DNA from: Phycisphaerae bacterium
GTDB lineage: Bacteria > Planctomycetota > Phycisphaerae > Sedimentisphaerales > Anaerobacaceae
Assembly: GCA_021736645.1 (NCBI GenBank)
Contig: JAIPFM010000016.1
Location: forward strand, 1-39,441
Length of the DNA: 39,441 nucleotides
Direction: 5' to 3'
Numbering within the stretch: position 1 is the first letter of the stretch; the number at the start of each line of letters is the position of its first letter. This document shows, piece after piece, positions 1-9,207 of this stretch. The translations under genes and the position numbers were made by a program. The notes under the pieces were generated by a model. It ran no database searches. It saw only the letters and a list, made by a program, of their open reading frames with translations, and was not told the DNA's origin.

Positions 1-950
1 GCCTTGCCAGCCACGTGATTCAGATAAGGCGTGCCCTGCACCCCGGGAAATGTGGTCTTGTCCAGTTGACGCCACAGGGGTCTTTCTTTCAGTGAACACG
101 AGACAGTCCGGTCAAAGTCCGGTCCCATGAGAATCAGCCCCCCCCTGGGACCGCCCGGTTTGTAGGTGCTGGTCGTGACAAAATGGGCATGATTAATGGG
201 ACTGGGGTGCATGCCGGTGGCCACCAGGCCGGCGATGTGAGAGATATCCGCCAGCAGAAAGGCCCCCACGTCATCGGCGATGGCTCTGAAACGGGCAAAA
301 TCCAGGGTCCTGGAATAGGCGCTGGCTCCGCAGATAATCATTCTTGGCTGAACGTCGCGGGCCGTGGCCAAGATCCTGTCATAGTCAAGCAGGTAGGTTT
401 CAGGCTCGATCCCATACTGTGTCACATCAAAGAACCGACCGGTCAATGACACGTCTGCACCATGTGACACATGCCCGCCCTGATCCAGACCCTGACTCAG
501 AATCTTGTCCCCCGGATTGAGCACGGCCGTCAAGACGATATGGTTTGCCCCAGTGCCGGAATGGGCCTGCACATTGGCATACCGCGCGCCAAACACCTGA
601 CATGCGCGTTCAATGGCCAGGGTTTCCAGGGCGTCTACATAATCACACCCGCCATGAAATCGCGCCCCCACAAAGCCCTCGGTGGTCTTGTTCTGCACCA
701 CGGATCCCAGAGCCCCCAAGACTGCGCGTGAGCAGATATTCTCGGCAGCAATGAGTTGAAGGGTTTCATTTTGCCGGGCGTATTCCTGTTCGATCAGATC
801 GTAGACCTGATGATCAAAACGCGCCAGTTGCTCTGTCACCCCCAGGTGGTAACGTCGATTTCCCAGTGGCTTAGCCACAGGCCTGATCGCCTCGACACTC
901 GAGACTTTACGACGATGGGGTCTTACTCGGGCATCCCTATCCAACAGCAT
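1..950 (-). CDS. glyA: Serine hydroxymethyltransferase, 3' end outside window
   Basis: This PLP enzyme interconverts serine and glycine and loads one-carbon units on tetrahydrofolate in the cytoplasm. About 316 residues are present and the C-terminus lies beyond the left edge. Reading the minus strand gives the family substrate region (TLQLIAAEN), then HSGTGAN, then ADISHIAGLVATG, then the PLP-lysine segment TTSTYKPGGPRGG with the lysine at residue 264 (bases 159-161). The usual family segment is TTTTHKTLRGPRGG, so His is Tyr here and one residue is missing after the lysine. About 40 residues precede the normal family start. A GTG near base 840 (VTEQLARFD) is an alternative start, but the ATG at 950 follows AGGGTAAGGA and sits 14 bases after the rseP stop, which suggests coupled translation. 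Family call is firm; the start is uncertain. Confidence 0.9.
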   Translation of the reverse strand, partial: MLLDRDARVRPHRRKVSSVEAIRPVAKPLGNRRYHLGVTEQLARFDHQVYDLIEQEYARQNETLQLIAAENICSRAVLGALGSVVQNKTTEGFVGARFHGGCDYVDALETLAIERACQVFGARYANVQAHSGTGANHIVLTAVLNPGDKILSQGLDQGGHVSHGADVSLTGRFFDVTQYGIEPETYLLDYDRILATARDVQPRMIICGASAYSRTLDFARFRAIADDVGAFLLADISHIAGLVATGMHPSPINHAHFVTTSTYKPGGPRGGLILMGPDFDRTVSCSLKERPLWRQLDKTTFPGVQGTPYLNHVAGK

Positions 951-964
951 TCCTTACCCTCTCA

Positions 965-3037
965 TCACCCAAAGACCAGCCTGGCAATATCGTGGTACGT
1001 CAAGTACACGAAGACGGACAGTATCAATGCCAACCCGGCGTAGGTGATGATTTCTTGCATCCTTACACTTAAAGGTCCGCCTTTAATCTTCTCAACAATT
1101 AATAACACAAAGACCCCCCCGTCGACAACTGGAATCGGCAAGAAATTCACAACAGCCAGGTTTGCACTGATAAAAGCCAGCAGATACAGGAAGCTCGAAA
1201 AGGACTGCTCGACTGCCTGATATGTCACTGTGGCAATGCCCACAGGTCCACTCATGGCTTTCAGGCTGACGCTTCTTGACAGTAATTGCTTGAGTGTGAC
1301 ATAGGTTTGCAGTACAAACGAATAGCATTTTTTGAGACTCATCACACAGGCCTCACCCAGCGTATCCGCCTTGTGAATCTCTTCCAGGTCACTGAGTGGA
1401 ATCCCCTGAGCCAGAACGGATTCCATATTCATCTGTTTACCCAGATCGGTCAGGGACAAAGTGACACTACCAGCCTGCCCCTGAAACAGCCAGTCGATCG
1501 TGACATCCTGCCCCACATGAGCCTGGAAGGCATGAATAATATCATAAAAATCGTTGATATCAGCATTGGCAACCCGGGTAATGGTCGCGCCTCTGGGAAT
1601 GGCCAGGGCCGGTTGACCTTCGGTGGCCACGGACTTGGCAATGACCGGATGGGCTGCATCCAACTCCACGGCGACCCCAATCACCACCCGATCACTGTCT
1701 GACTGGCGTTTCGGCTGAACCATCACGTCTTCAATCTGATCCACCCCATTGGGATCTTCCCGAAGCACTTGAATGGGCAGGTCCTGCCCGTCAAATGCCG
1801 TGGTCAGATCACGCATCTCTTTATATGTCGGAGAGTTGACATCCCCGATGCGCAATACCACATCCCCAGACTTCAGCGACTTCGGTCCGGCACCGACCTG
1901 GGTAATGCGTAATCGAGGCACCAGCGAGCAGACCTGGTTCAGATCCGACTCCTTTTCAATCTCTGTGCTGCTGTTATTCAGCGCCAGAGGCAATGAAATG
2001 TCCACGGTTTGAACCTCGCCCTGTTCGGCGCGACGCTCCACCTGGAGGGCAATCGTGGTCTGATAGGTCTTGGAAACGATCTCTTCGACTTCCCAGTAAT
2101 ACGTCACAGGCTGGCCGCCCACCGACACAATGCGATCGCCCGGTTTCAGACCTGTCCTTTCATACAGAACATCCGCATTTTTCAGGTCCGCCACAATCAG
2201 GCTTGAAGACGGCAAAATCCCGAACAAGCGCACAGGCAATCCATCCACCGGCCCGGCCACGATACTGACCTGACGCTCTGTGTGGTCACGGCCCAGCACG
2301 GTCATGTCAATGGACTTGCCCTTGTCAGACAGGGCCGCTGCGATCAGAATGTCACCATATTCGATATGGTCCGTCTTGCCTTCTATCTTGACAATCCGGT
2401 CCCCGGCCTGAAGCCCCGCGTGATAGGCCGGTGAATCCGCCATGACGCCGCCGACCACAGGGGCCTTCATGGGCAGTCCGACCATGTACAGGATCACCAT
2501 CAGAATAACGGCAGTGATCATATTGAACGTCACACCTGCCACAATCACGGCCATACGCACGCTGATCGGTCTATTGCCAAAGGAACGAGGATCTGCCGAC
2601 TGCTTGTCTGCCCCGGAATCATCTTGACCCAGCATTTTGACATAGCCGGCCACTGGGATCAAGCCAATGCGATATTCCGTGTCTCCGGCCTTGCCCTTGG
2701 CACCAAACGTAAAGGTCAATAACCCATTGCCATCCGGATCATCAGGCTTTGGAAACAAGCCGGGCAAGATGCGGACGCGAAAGCCTTCCTGCGTACGACG
2801 AATGCCTATCAGGAGCGGTGGAATGAAGACTGAAAAGGCCTCGACCTTGATCCCACCTGCCTTGGCCACGAAAAAGTGACCGCATTCATGGATGAAGACC
2901 ACGGCGCTGAAACCAAAGACTGCCAGAAAAATGTTCCACGATGTCTGGGCGTTCCTGGTAATGAGGACAACCAGAGACAGAACGATCACCACGAGCAACG
3001 TCATACGCATATAGATCAGCGTCTTATATTTGGACAT
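965..3037 (-). CDS. rseP: RseP-type site-2 intramembrane metalloprotease (M50), long form
   Basis: Membrane zinc protease of the site-2 family, which cleaves transmembrane anti-sigma factors or signal-peptide remnants in the inner membrane. The zinc motif HECGH is at residues 50-54 in an N-terminal membrane helix, and the partner motif NFLPIPVVDGG, with the third ligand Asp near residue 639, is in the C-terminal membrane part. At 690 residues it is far longer than the roughly 450 of E. coli RseP. The middle holds about four PDZ-like stretches, with GLQAGDRIVKIEGK, GLKPGDRIVSVGGQ, SLKSGDVVLRIGD and a last one starting IPRGATITRV. The start follows AAGGGAATAATGC, a good ribosome binding site. 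It lies 70 bases after dxr and 14 before glyA on the same strand, so probably one operon. The anti-sigma factor encoded at 18576 is a possible client, which is inference only. Confidence 0.9.
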   Translation of the reverse strand: MSKYKTLIYMRMTLLVVIVLSLVVLITRNAQTSWNIFLAVFGFSAVVFIHECGHFFVAKAGGIKVEAFSVFIPPLLIGIRRTQEGFRVRILPGLFPKPDDPDGNGLLTFTFGAKGKAGDTEYRIGLIPVAGYVKMLGQDDSGADKQSADPRSFGNRPISVRMAVIVAGVTFNMITAVILMVILYMVGLPMKAPVVGGVMADSPAYHAGLQAGDRIVKIEGKTDHIEYGDILIAAALSDKGKSIDMTVLGRDHTERQVSIVAGPVDGLPVRLFGILPSSSLIVADLKNADVLYERTGLKPGDRIVSVGGQPVTYYWEVEEIVSKTYQTTIALQVERRAEQGEVQTVDISLPLALNNSSTEIEKESDLNQVCSLVPRLRITQVGAGPKSLKSGDVVLRIGDVNSPTYKEMRDLTTAFDGQDLPIQVLREDPNGVDQIEDVMVQPKRQSDSDRVVIGVAVELDAAHPVIAKSVATEGQPALAIPRGATITRVANADINDFYDIIHAFQAHVGQDVTIDWLFQGQAGSVTLSLTDLGKQMNMESVLAQGIPLSDLEEIHKADTLGEACVMSLKKCYSFVLQTYVTLKQLLSRSVSLKAMSGPVGIATVTYQAVEQSFSSFLYLLAFISANLAVVNFLPIPVVDGGVFVLLIVEKIKGGPLSVRMQEIITYAGLALILSVFVYLTYHDIARLVFG

Positions 3038-3107
3038 GCATTATTCCCTTCGAAATAAAGTACTCTAACATAATCTTGTCGCCCATTTCTAGGGGGCCTC
3101 TGCACAA

Positions 3108-4286
3108 TTACTGCAAATAGGACGACCGAAGCACACTTCGGACCTGGTCTCTGGCCCATAAATCCGCTTCCACCAACTCTTCAAGTCCGACCTGGGCCTT
3201 GACATCGTGGCGATTTAGACATTCATCCACACACTCAAGAATCCGAACATACTCGATATCCCCGTTTAGAAAGGCCTGCACAGCTGCTTCATTGGCGGCA
3301 TTAAAGACAGCCGGTGCAGTCCCCCCCGTCTGCGCCACCTGATAGGCCAGGGGCAATGCCTTGAAAACAGCATGATCGGGCAGTTCAAAAGTCAACCGCT
3401 TCATGTCCTCCAATCTGAGATGTTCCGACACCCCTGTCAGACGCTTGGGATAGGTCAGGGCATACTGGATTGGCAAACACATGTCAGGCGTCCCCATTTG
3501 GGCAATCATCGCGCCGTCTACAAACTCCACCAGAGAATGCACAATGGATTCAGGATGTATCAGGACGTCAATCTGAGACACGGGGAGGTTAAACAGCCAA
3601 TGCGCTTCAATAATCTCCAGCGCCTTATTCATCATGGTGGCTGAATCGATCGTGATTTTAGGTCCCATATTCCAAATGGGATGTGCCAAGGCCTGCTCGC
3701 GCGTGACGGTCTGTAACTGTGTCCGCGTAAACTGACGAAACGGCCCGCCTGATGCCGTCAGAATGACTCGCTGTACTTCCTCATGGTCCCCGGCCTGCAT
3801 GGCCTGAAATACGGCAGAATGCTCACTATCAATCGGCACAATCATGGCATTATGGGTCTTTGCCGTGGAGGTCAACAATTCACCCGCCATGACCAGTGGC
3901 TCTTTATTGGCAATTGCCAGGCGTTTGCCCAAACGCGCACCGGCCAACGCAAAAGGCAGGCCGGCCGCCCCCACCACGGCGCTCAAAATGGTATCCACTT
4001 CAGGCATTTCAGCAATCTGAATCAGTCCTTTGGGCCCGGATAGAATCGCCACATCCAAATCCTTGACACGTTCAGCCAATGCGTCCACATTGGACTCATC
4101 TGTCAGACAAATCACCTTGGGGCCATATTGACGGGCCTGTTCTGCCAGCAGCGCCACATTGCTGTGCGCAGACAAGGCCACCACTTGATACTGAGATCCC
4201 AGCGAGGAAATGACTCTCAGAGCATTCTTACCGATCGATCCTGTTGAACCGAGAATTGCTATCTGCCTGTTCATAACTTTCTGCAT
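3108..4286 (-). CDS. dxr: 1-deoxy-D-xylulose 5-phosphate reductoisomerase
   Basis: Second enzyme of the MEP isoprenoid pathway; converts DXP to MEP with NADPH and a divalent metal. The NADPH-binding start IAILGSTGSIGKNALRV is at the N-terminus, followed by AIANKEPLVMAGELL, the metal-site stretch VPIDSEHSAVFQ, the flexible-loop region LTASGGPFR and MGPKITIDSATMMNKALE, all typical of Dxr. Two starts four codons apart are possible: ATG 4286 has AAGG four bases upstream, and ATG 4274 (MNRQIAILG) has no clear site. I chose 4286, giving 392 residues, the usual family length. The open frame runs further upstream to 4403, but that extension has no family match. Downstream rseP follows on the same strand, a common dxr neighbour, while the often-linked uppS and cdsA are absent here. 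Confidence 0.94.
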   Translation of the reverse strand: MQKVMNRQIAILGSTGSIGKNALRVISSLGSQYQVVALSAHSNVALLAEQARQYGPKVICLTDESNVDALAERVKDLDVAILSGPKGLIQIAEMPEVDTILSAVVGAAGLPFALAGARLGKRLAIANKEPLVMAGELLTSTAKTHNAMIVPIDSEHSAVFQAMQAGDHEEVQRVILTASGGPFRQFTRTQLQTVTREQALAHPIWNMGPKITIDSATMMNKALEIIEAHWLFNLPVSQIDVLIHPESIVHSLVEFVDGAMIAQMGTPDMCLPIQYALTYPKRLTGVSEHLRLEDMKRLTFELPDHAVFKALPLAYQVAQTGGTAPAVFNAANEAAVQAFLNGDIEYVRILECVDECLNRHDVKAQVGLEELVEADLWARDQVRSVLRSSYLQ

Positions 4287-4628
4287 TTGGCCTTGGGCAT
4301 GACTGTTGATTCCTGGATGCGGACCTGTCTGACTGCCGCCTAAGTGCGATGAGTCTATGACAATGAGCAAGGAACTGTCAAGTCTTAAGACCGCCAGAAA
4401 CATGTCGCGTTCATCGCAGTTTTTATCCGGACGTTTGAATTCTATCCATCAATCCAAGGGGGCCGTGAACGCCAAGCGGCTGGCCTGGACGGGCGTGGGT
4501 GTAGACAAAGAGGCCGCATATAAGTGTCTTCGGCCACTCTATTCTAATGCGGCTGGTTTATCTACCCGATATCCACTGGAGTTATGATCTCCCGAGATCT
4601 CATGGTTTGAAATGACGCGCAGGACACT
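4287..4628. other. Divergent intergenic region between dxr and the kinase genes
   Basis: No gene or RNA was recognised in these 342 bases. Besides the dxr promoter candidate there is a short perfect inverted repeat, GATCTC-CC-GAGATC (4586-4599), about 30 bases before the kinase start. It could be an operator or a leader hairpin. No convincing sigma-70 promoter was found for the kinase gene. Confidence 0.5.
4352..4381 (-). promoter_or_regulatory. Candidate sigma-70 promoter of dxr-rseP-glyA
   Basis: On the minus strand a perfect TTGACA (4376-4381) is followed after 18 bases by TAGACT (4352-4357, four of six matches to TATAAT). Transcription would begin near 4345, giving a leader of about 60 bases before dxr. 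The -35 box is strong and the -10 box is moderate. Confidence 0.45.
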
Positions 4629-7202
4629 GTGGCAGGAATGCTGGGCATGATTGACCTACACTCAAAAATGAAACACACGGCCGCTGACCGATTTATCGGG
4701 CCCTTCATGCGAGATATGGGCATTCGCCATAAAATCGTGTCCGTGGTCATGTCGACCTGCGTGGTGGCCCTGGTCGCGGTGGGTGTGGCATTCTCTGTGT
4801 TCCAGCATATCAACGCACGACAGGATCTGATCAAAACGCTTCAGACTCAGGCGGCCATACTGTCCGATAATTGCCAGGCAGCCATCAATTCCAAAAATCC
4901 CGCAGAAGCAAAAACAATCCTGGCGGCGTTTCACGCTCAATCCTCCGTGGCATATGCCTGCATTTTCGAGGTCAATGGCGGCATATTTGCGGAATATAAA
5001 CACAAAGACGCCATCGTAGCGCCACTTGTCACCCGAGCGACGCTCCGGGAAGAATACCTGTTTGTGGACAATTTTCTTGTCGTATCCAAGCCCATCATAG
5101 ATCACTCAGATAGAAAGACCATAGGCCTCTTGTCTGTCTGGTCAGATTTGACACCTGTCCGAGCGGTGGCCCAACGAGATCTCATCACCATGGGAACGGC
5201 CCTCTTGATCGCATTACTGGTGGCCTATCTGATGTCTTTCAAAGTTCGAGGGATCATCGCCGCGCCAGTTTTACAGCTGGTGCAAGTTGCCAAAACAGCA
5301 TCCGACCAAAAACAATACTCTATTCGTGCCAACAAAGAGAGTGACGATGAACTGGGTGTGCTGGCAGACTCGTTTAATGAACTGCTCACCCAGATTCAGG
5401 TGCGGGACGTTGCGTTGGACGATGCCAGTGAGGACTTGGAGGCCCGTGTTGAAGAGCGCACGACAGAGTTGAAAGAATCCAACAGGCTGCTGACCCTGGA
5501 AATGGAATATCGCAAAAAAGCTCAGCGCTCTCAAAAAGAGAGGACCGAGCGCATTATCCGTCATCAGGCCACGCTGCTGCACTTGGATAAGCTGTATGAA
5601 TCCGAGCTGGACCATGTCCTGGTGTCTACCACCGAGGAATTGGCGAAAACACTTCAGGTCGATCGAGTCGGTGTCTGGCTAAAAGAGGCCAATTCAAGTG
5701 AGATAACCTGTGAAGATCTGTATATCCTCGCACGTGACTCGCATGAAAGCGGCATGAGTCTTCATACGAACGATTTTCCAAAATACTTTCAGGCCATTGA
5801 GGCCAGCCGTATCTTGGCTGCGGACGACGCCGCCAAAGACATACGCACTGCAGAGTATTATGAGGCCTATCTGAAACCTCAAGGGATTCATTCCCTGATG
5901 AGTGTGCCCATTCGTCTTCATGGAAAACTGGTCGGTCTGATATGTCATGAACAGCTTGAAAAATCGCGTGAATGGACCCTGGAAGAGCAGGATTTTGCAG
6001 CCTCGGTGGCGGACATGATCATGCTGAAGCTTGAAACCCAGGAACGCCGCAGAGCGGAACTCGCCCTGAGGGAAAGTGAACATCGTTACAGAACCCTGCT
6101 TCAGAATATCCCGCAGAAGATTTTCTATAAAGACCTCAATTCTCGTTATCTGCTGTGCAATGAGAGTTATGCCAGGGATTTACACATCAATCCTGATGAG
6201 ATCTATGGCAAAACAGACTTCGATTTCTTCAGTAAGACCTTGGCGGATAAGTACCTGGCAGATGAGAAACGCATCATGCAGACAGGCCTGCCAGAGGAAA
6301 TCGAGGAGCCGTATAGTCTGAATGGCAAGACGCTGATTGTACAAACCATGAAATCACCGGTCAGGAATGAAGAGGGAGAAATCATTGGTCTGTTCAGTAT
6401 CTTCTGGGACATCACCGCTCGTAAAGAAGCGGAGAAAAACCAGGTCCAGTTAAATAAAGACCTCAAGGCAACGGTCAATGAGCTAAAAAGATCCAATATG
6501 GAATTACAGGATTTTGCGTACGTCACCGCGCATGACCTGAAGGCCCCCCTGCGAGCCATCGGAACCCTCACCGACTGGGTCTATGCGGACTACAGAGACG
6601 CTTTTGACGACCAGGGACGTGAACAAATGGAGCTGGTCAAGGGGCGGGTCTCCCGCATGAACGAACTGATTGACAGTATTCTCAAATACAGCGAAATCGG
6701 GAGAGGCAGTCGGAATGCCAGAACCCTGGACCTTAACGACCTGCTGCACGAAACACTCACGGCGATGGCGCCGCCGGAACATATCGAAGTCGTCATTGAA
6801 ACCAGCCTGCCCACCCTCACCGTGGAGCGTGTTCGGATGATTGAGATCTTCCAGCATTTAATTGGAAACGCCATCAAGTATTTGGACAAAGACAGAGGAC
6901 TCATTCAAATTGGCTGCCAGGACAAGGAGGATGTCTGGGAATTCTCCATCAGGGACAATGGCCCTGGCATTGATGCCAAGTACCACGAAAAGATCTTCAA
7001 GATCTTCCAGACACTGGTGCCCAGAGACGAACTGGAGAGTACAGGGATTGGATTGGCCGTGGTCAAGAAAGTCGTCGAACTCTATGGCGGCCAGGTCTGG
7101 GTGGAGTCAAAAGTTGGCCAAGGCTCAACCTTCTACTTCACATTGCTTAAAGAGTTAACCTGCCGCCCTCAGAAACAAATAGCGGATGTGCTTGGTAAAT
7201 AG
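4629..7202 (+). CDS. Membrane sensor histidine kinase (periplasmic sensor-HAMP-GAF-PAS-HisKA-HATPase)
   Basis: An 857-residue hybrid-free sensor kinase. A membrane helix lies around residues 33-55, then a periplasmic segment of about 120 residues resembling CHASE8 sensors, a second helix near 185-205, a HAMP linker and a charged coiled coil. A GAF domain (about 310-460), a PAS domain (about 475-600), a HisKA dimerisation domain with FAYVTAHDLKAPLR and phospho-His635, and an ATPase domain with N (GNAIKYLD), G1 (DNGPGID) and G2 (STGIGLAVVKK) boxes follow. The GTG start at 4629 has AGGA four bases upstream; ATGs at 4638, 4647, 4668 and 4707 are alternatives. It is followed 9 bases later by a second kinase with a similar core and then a receiver protein, so all three likely act together. 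The signal sensed is unknown. Confidence 0.9.
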   Translation: MAGMLGMIDLHSKMKHTAADRFIGPFMRDMGIRHKIVSVVMSTCVVALVAVGVAFSVFQHINARQDLIKTLQTQAAILSDNCQAAINSKNPAEAKTILAAFHAQSSVAYACIFEVNGGIFAEYKHKDAIVAPLVTRATLREEYLFVDNFLVVSKPIIDHSDRKTIGLLSVWSDLTPVRAVAQRDLITMGTALLIALLVAYLMSFKVRGIIAAPVLQLVQVAKTASDQKQYSIRANKESDDELGVLADSFNELLTQIQVRDVALDDASEDLEARVEERTTELKESNRLLTLEMEYRKKAQRSQKERTERIIRHQATLLHLDKLYESELDHVLVSTTEELAKTLQVDRVGVWLKEANSSEITCEDLYILARDSHESGMSLHTNDFPKYFQAIEASRILAADDAAKDIRTAEYYEAYLKPQGIHSLMSVPIRLHGKLVGLICHEQLEKSREWTLEEQDFAASVADMIMLKLETQERRRAELALRESEHRYRTLLQNIPQKIFYKDLNSRYLLCNESYARDLHINPDEIYGKTDFDFFSKTLADKYLADEKRIMQTGLPEEIEEPYSLNGKTLIVQTMKSPVRNEEGEIIGLFSIFWDITARKEAEKNQVQLNKDLKATVNELKRSNMELQDFAYVTAHDLKAPLRAIGTLTDWVYADYRDAFDDQGREQMELVKGRVSRMNELIDSILKYSEIGRGSRNARTLDLNDLLHETLTAMAPPEHIEVVIETSLPTLTVERVRMIEIFQHLIGNAIKYLDKDRGLIQIGCQDKEDVWEFSIRDNGPGIDAKYHEKIFKIFQTLVPRDELESTGIGLAVVKKVVELYGGQVWVESKVGQGSTFYFTLLKELTCRPQKQIADVLGK

Positions 7203-7211
7203 AGATCTCTT

Positions 7212-8423
7212 ATGTTAGACAGTCATAACCAAAGTCATGAAACCAACCCATTATCGGTGCCGCATTCAGATGCGAATCACGAAGGCAGTCAGGTCTCGGT
7301 GCCTGATATCAGCGAGCTGATTTGTCACCAGGGTGAAAACGTCAGCGAATTGGTTGGGGACGAGGCTGGCATCATGGACCTGATACTGGAGTCGGTACGG
7401 AGTGGTCTTTTGCTGATCGATGCCCAGGCCAAAACCATCGTCTATGCCAATGATGCAGCCGCCAGGATCATGGGGCTCCCCAAAACAGAGATCATTGGAC
7501 ATCTCTGCCCTCGCGACCTTTGCCCTGCAGCAGCAAAGGTGTATCCCTTGTCGGATGAGGGCGAGAGTCTGGATCAATCGGAACGCATTCTGTTAACCGC
7601 CAATGGCACAGAAACACTCATTTTTAGAACCGTGGTGCCCATTCAATGGCACGGCAGGAACTACTGGGTTGAGAGCTTGACAGACATTACCAGTCTCAAA
7701 GAGGCACAAATCCGTCAAGAAGAATTAATGCGCAAACTTGAGGGTATGAACAAGGAACTCACAGACTTTGCCTACATCGTGTCTCACGATCTCAAAGCCC
7801 CGTTGCGGGGTATTAAATCCTTGGCCGACTGGATTGTCTGTGACCATTTTTCGTCGTTAAACAAAGATGGCAGAGAGCAACTTTCATTACTGCAGAATCG
7901 CGTCGATAGGATGCAGGATCTGATCACCGGCATTCTGGAATACTCGCGACTGGGCCAGGTATCGGAACACATGACAGAGGTGGATCTTAATGTGCTTCTG
8001 CCGGACATTATCGATATACTCGCCATCCCAAACCATATTTCAATAGACATCCAGAAGGACCTTCCCACATTGCAGTGTGAGAAGACTCGCATCTCGCAGA
8101 TTTTCCAAAACCTCCTGAGCAACGCCGTAAAATTTATGGACAAGCCCCAGGGCTGCATTCAAATCCAATGTTCAGACGAAGGCGATCATTGGCGGTTTGG
8201 TATTGCAGACAACGGCCCAGGGATTGAAAAACAATATCTGGAGCAGATATTTCAACTGTTTCAAACGCTCCAAACTGGAGACGAGACAGACAGCACTGGC
8301 ATCGGCCTGAGTGTGGTGAAAAAGAGTGTGACCATGTATGGGGGACGCGTATGGGTCGAGGCAGATGTCGGTCAAGGCAGCGTCTTTTATTTTACATTTC
8401 CCAAAACCGTCTGCATGCGATAG
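7212..8423 (+). CDS. Cytoplasmic PAS-domain sensor histidine kinase
   Basis: A 403-residue kinase without membrane helices. An N-terminal region of about 50 residues without recognised fold is followed by a PAS domain (about 55-165), a HisKA domain with FAYIVSHDLKAPLRGI and phospho-His192, and an ATPase domain with SNAVKFMD, DNGPGIE and STGIGLSVVKK. The kinase core matches that of the upstream gene along its length, for example LKAPLR then TDW/ADW, and IFQxLxxNAxKxxDK, so the two are probably a tandem duplication with different sensor parts. The PAS domain carries HLCPRDLCPA, resembling a PAS subgroup with conserved cysteines, but the later cysteine I expect in that subgroup is not there (AKVYPLSD). 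The start is ATG 7212, 9 bases after the previous stop, with only a weak ribosome binding site, consistent with coupled translation. Confidence 0.9.
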   Translation: MLDSHNQSHETNPLSVPHSDANHEGSQVSVPDISELICHQGENVSELVGDEAGIMDLILESVRSGLLLIDAQAKTIVYANDAAARIMGLPKTEIIGHLCPRDLCPAAAKVYPLSDEGESLDQSERILLTANGTETLIFRTVVPIQWHGRNYWVESLTDITSLKEAQIRQEELMRKLEGMNKELTDFAYIVSHDLKAPLRGIKSLADWIVCDHFSSLNKDGREQLSLLQNRVDRMQDLITGILEYSRLGQVSEHMTEVDLNVLLPDIIDILAIPNHISIDIQKDLPTLQCEKTRISQIFQNLLSNAVKFMDKPQGCIQIQCSDEGDHWRFGIADNGPGIEKQYLEQIFQLFQTLQTGDETDSTGIGLSVVKKSVTMYGGRVWVEADVGQGSVFYFTFPKTVCMR

Positions 8424-8540
8424 GCTCTAACAAATGTATGACGTCTCAGGGATACGATCAGAACGTATGAAGTAGGCTGCCAGAGTCAAACAGTGATGAT
8501 AAAGTTGAGTGGATACCCGGACAAACATAAGAGGTAAGCT

Positions 8541-8954
8541 ATGCAGAGCACTGACCCAATCTTGCTTGTAGAGGACGACATGGTCGATGCAATGACCGTC
8601 AAGAGAGCGCTTCAAGACCTCAAGGTCTTGAATGAGGTGATCCATACCACCAATGGTGAAGAAGCCCTTGACTACCTGAGCAATCCCATGAATTGCAAAC
8701 CGTGCATCATTCTTCTGGATATCAATATGCCAAAAATGAATGGTATTGAATTCCTGAAAGAGGCAAAATCCAGAAATGACCTCGGCTTGATCCCCGTGGT
8801 CATGCTTACCACCTCAACGAATGACAAAGATATGGTCGAGAGCTTCAGTCTGAACGTGGCCAGCTATATCGTGAAACCAGTGGATCACCAGCAACTGGTT
8901 GACACGGTAGAAACCATTGAAGCATTCTGGCGATTAGGCCGAGTTCCAAAGTAA
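8541..8954 (+). CDS. Single-domain response regulator, Rcp1/CheY-like
   Basis: A 137-residue stand-alone receiver domain. The acidic pocket is E11-D12-D13 (LLVEDDMVD), the phosphoacceptor is Asp60 in LLDINMP, the switch Thr is in VVMLTTST, and the conserved Lys is in SYIVKPV. There is no DNA-binding output domain. Its shape, ending in an FWRLG-type helix, is like receivers of the Rcp1 type that partner phytochrome-like kinases. The start follows AGAGGTAAGCT, a good site. It lies 117 bases after the second kinase, so those two kinases are the obvious phosphodonors. The output may be protein-protein contact or phosphorelay to an unlinked protein; the sequence does not show which. Confidence 0.92.
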   Translation: MQSTDPILLVEDDMVDAMTVKRALQDLKVLNEVIHTTNGEEALDYLSNPMNCKPCIILLDINMPKMNGIEFLKEAKSRNDLGLIPVVMLTTSTNDKDMVESFSLNVASYIVKPVDHQQLVDTVETIEAFWRLGRVPK

Positions 8955-9169
8955 TCTTTCATGGCGACAGACCGCACTACGCAGCCCCAATACCACATCC
9001 AATAGGCAACGGACAAACCCACTCCCCGGTGTCACGGAACCTATGGTCCAACCCTCTCAGGCCCAGGCAGACGCCCTTCGCCGTTTAAAACGCTTGGCTC
9101 CACCTGAAAGTGGCCTGCCAGCAGGGTTTCTCCCAGGATTCTTTTAACCTCTTGTATGGAAAAATAACC

Positions 9170-9197
9170 TTGCAATTCCCCTGTCTTTAGCTAGAAT
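9170..9197 (+). promoter_or_regulatory. Candidate sigma-70 promoter of the leuA leader
   Basis: TTGCAA (9170-9175, four of six) and TAGAAT (9192-9197, five of six) are separated by 16 bases. Transcription would start around 9204, only a few bases before the ATG of the leader ORF. Confidence 0.5.
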
Positions 9198-9207
9198 ATT
9201 AGGCCTT

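Noticed and set aside
9043..9147. A 34-codon ORF (starting MVQPSQAQADALRRLKRL) between the receiver gene and the leuA promoter
   Set aside because: It has only a weak ribosome binding site, no recognisable features, and lies in a region with no other coding signal; chance frames of this size are common.
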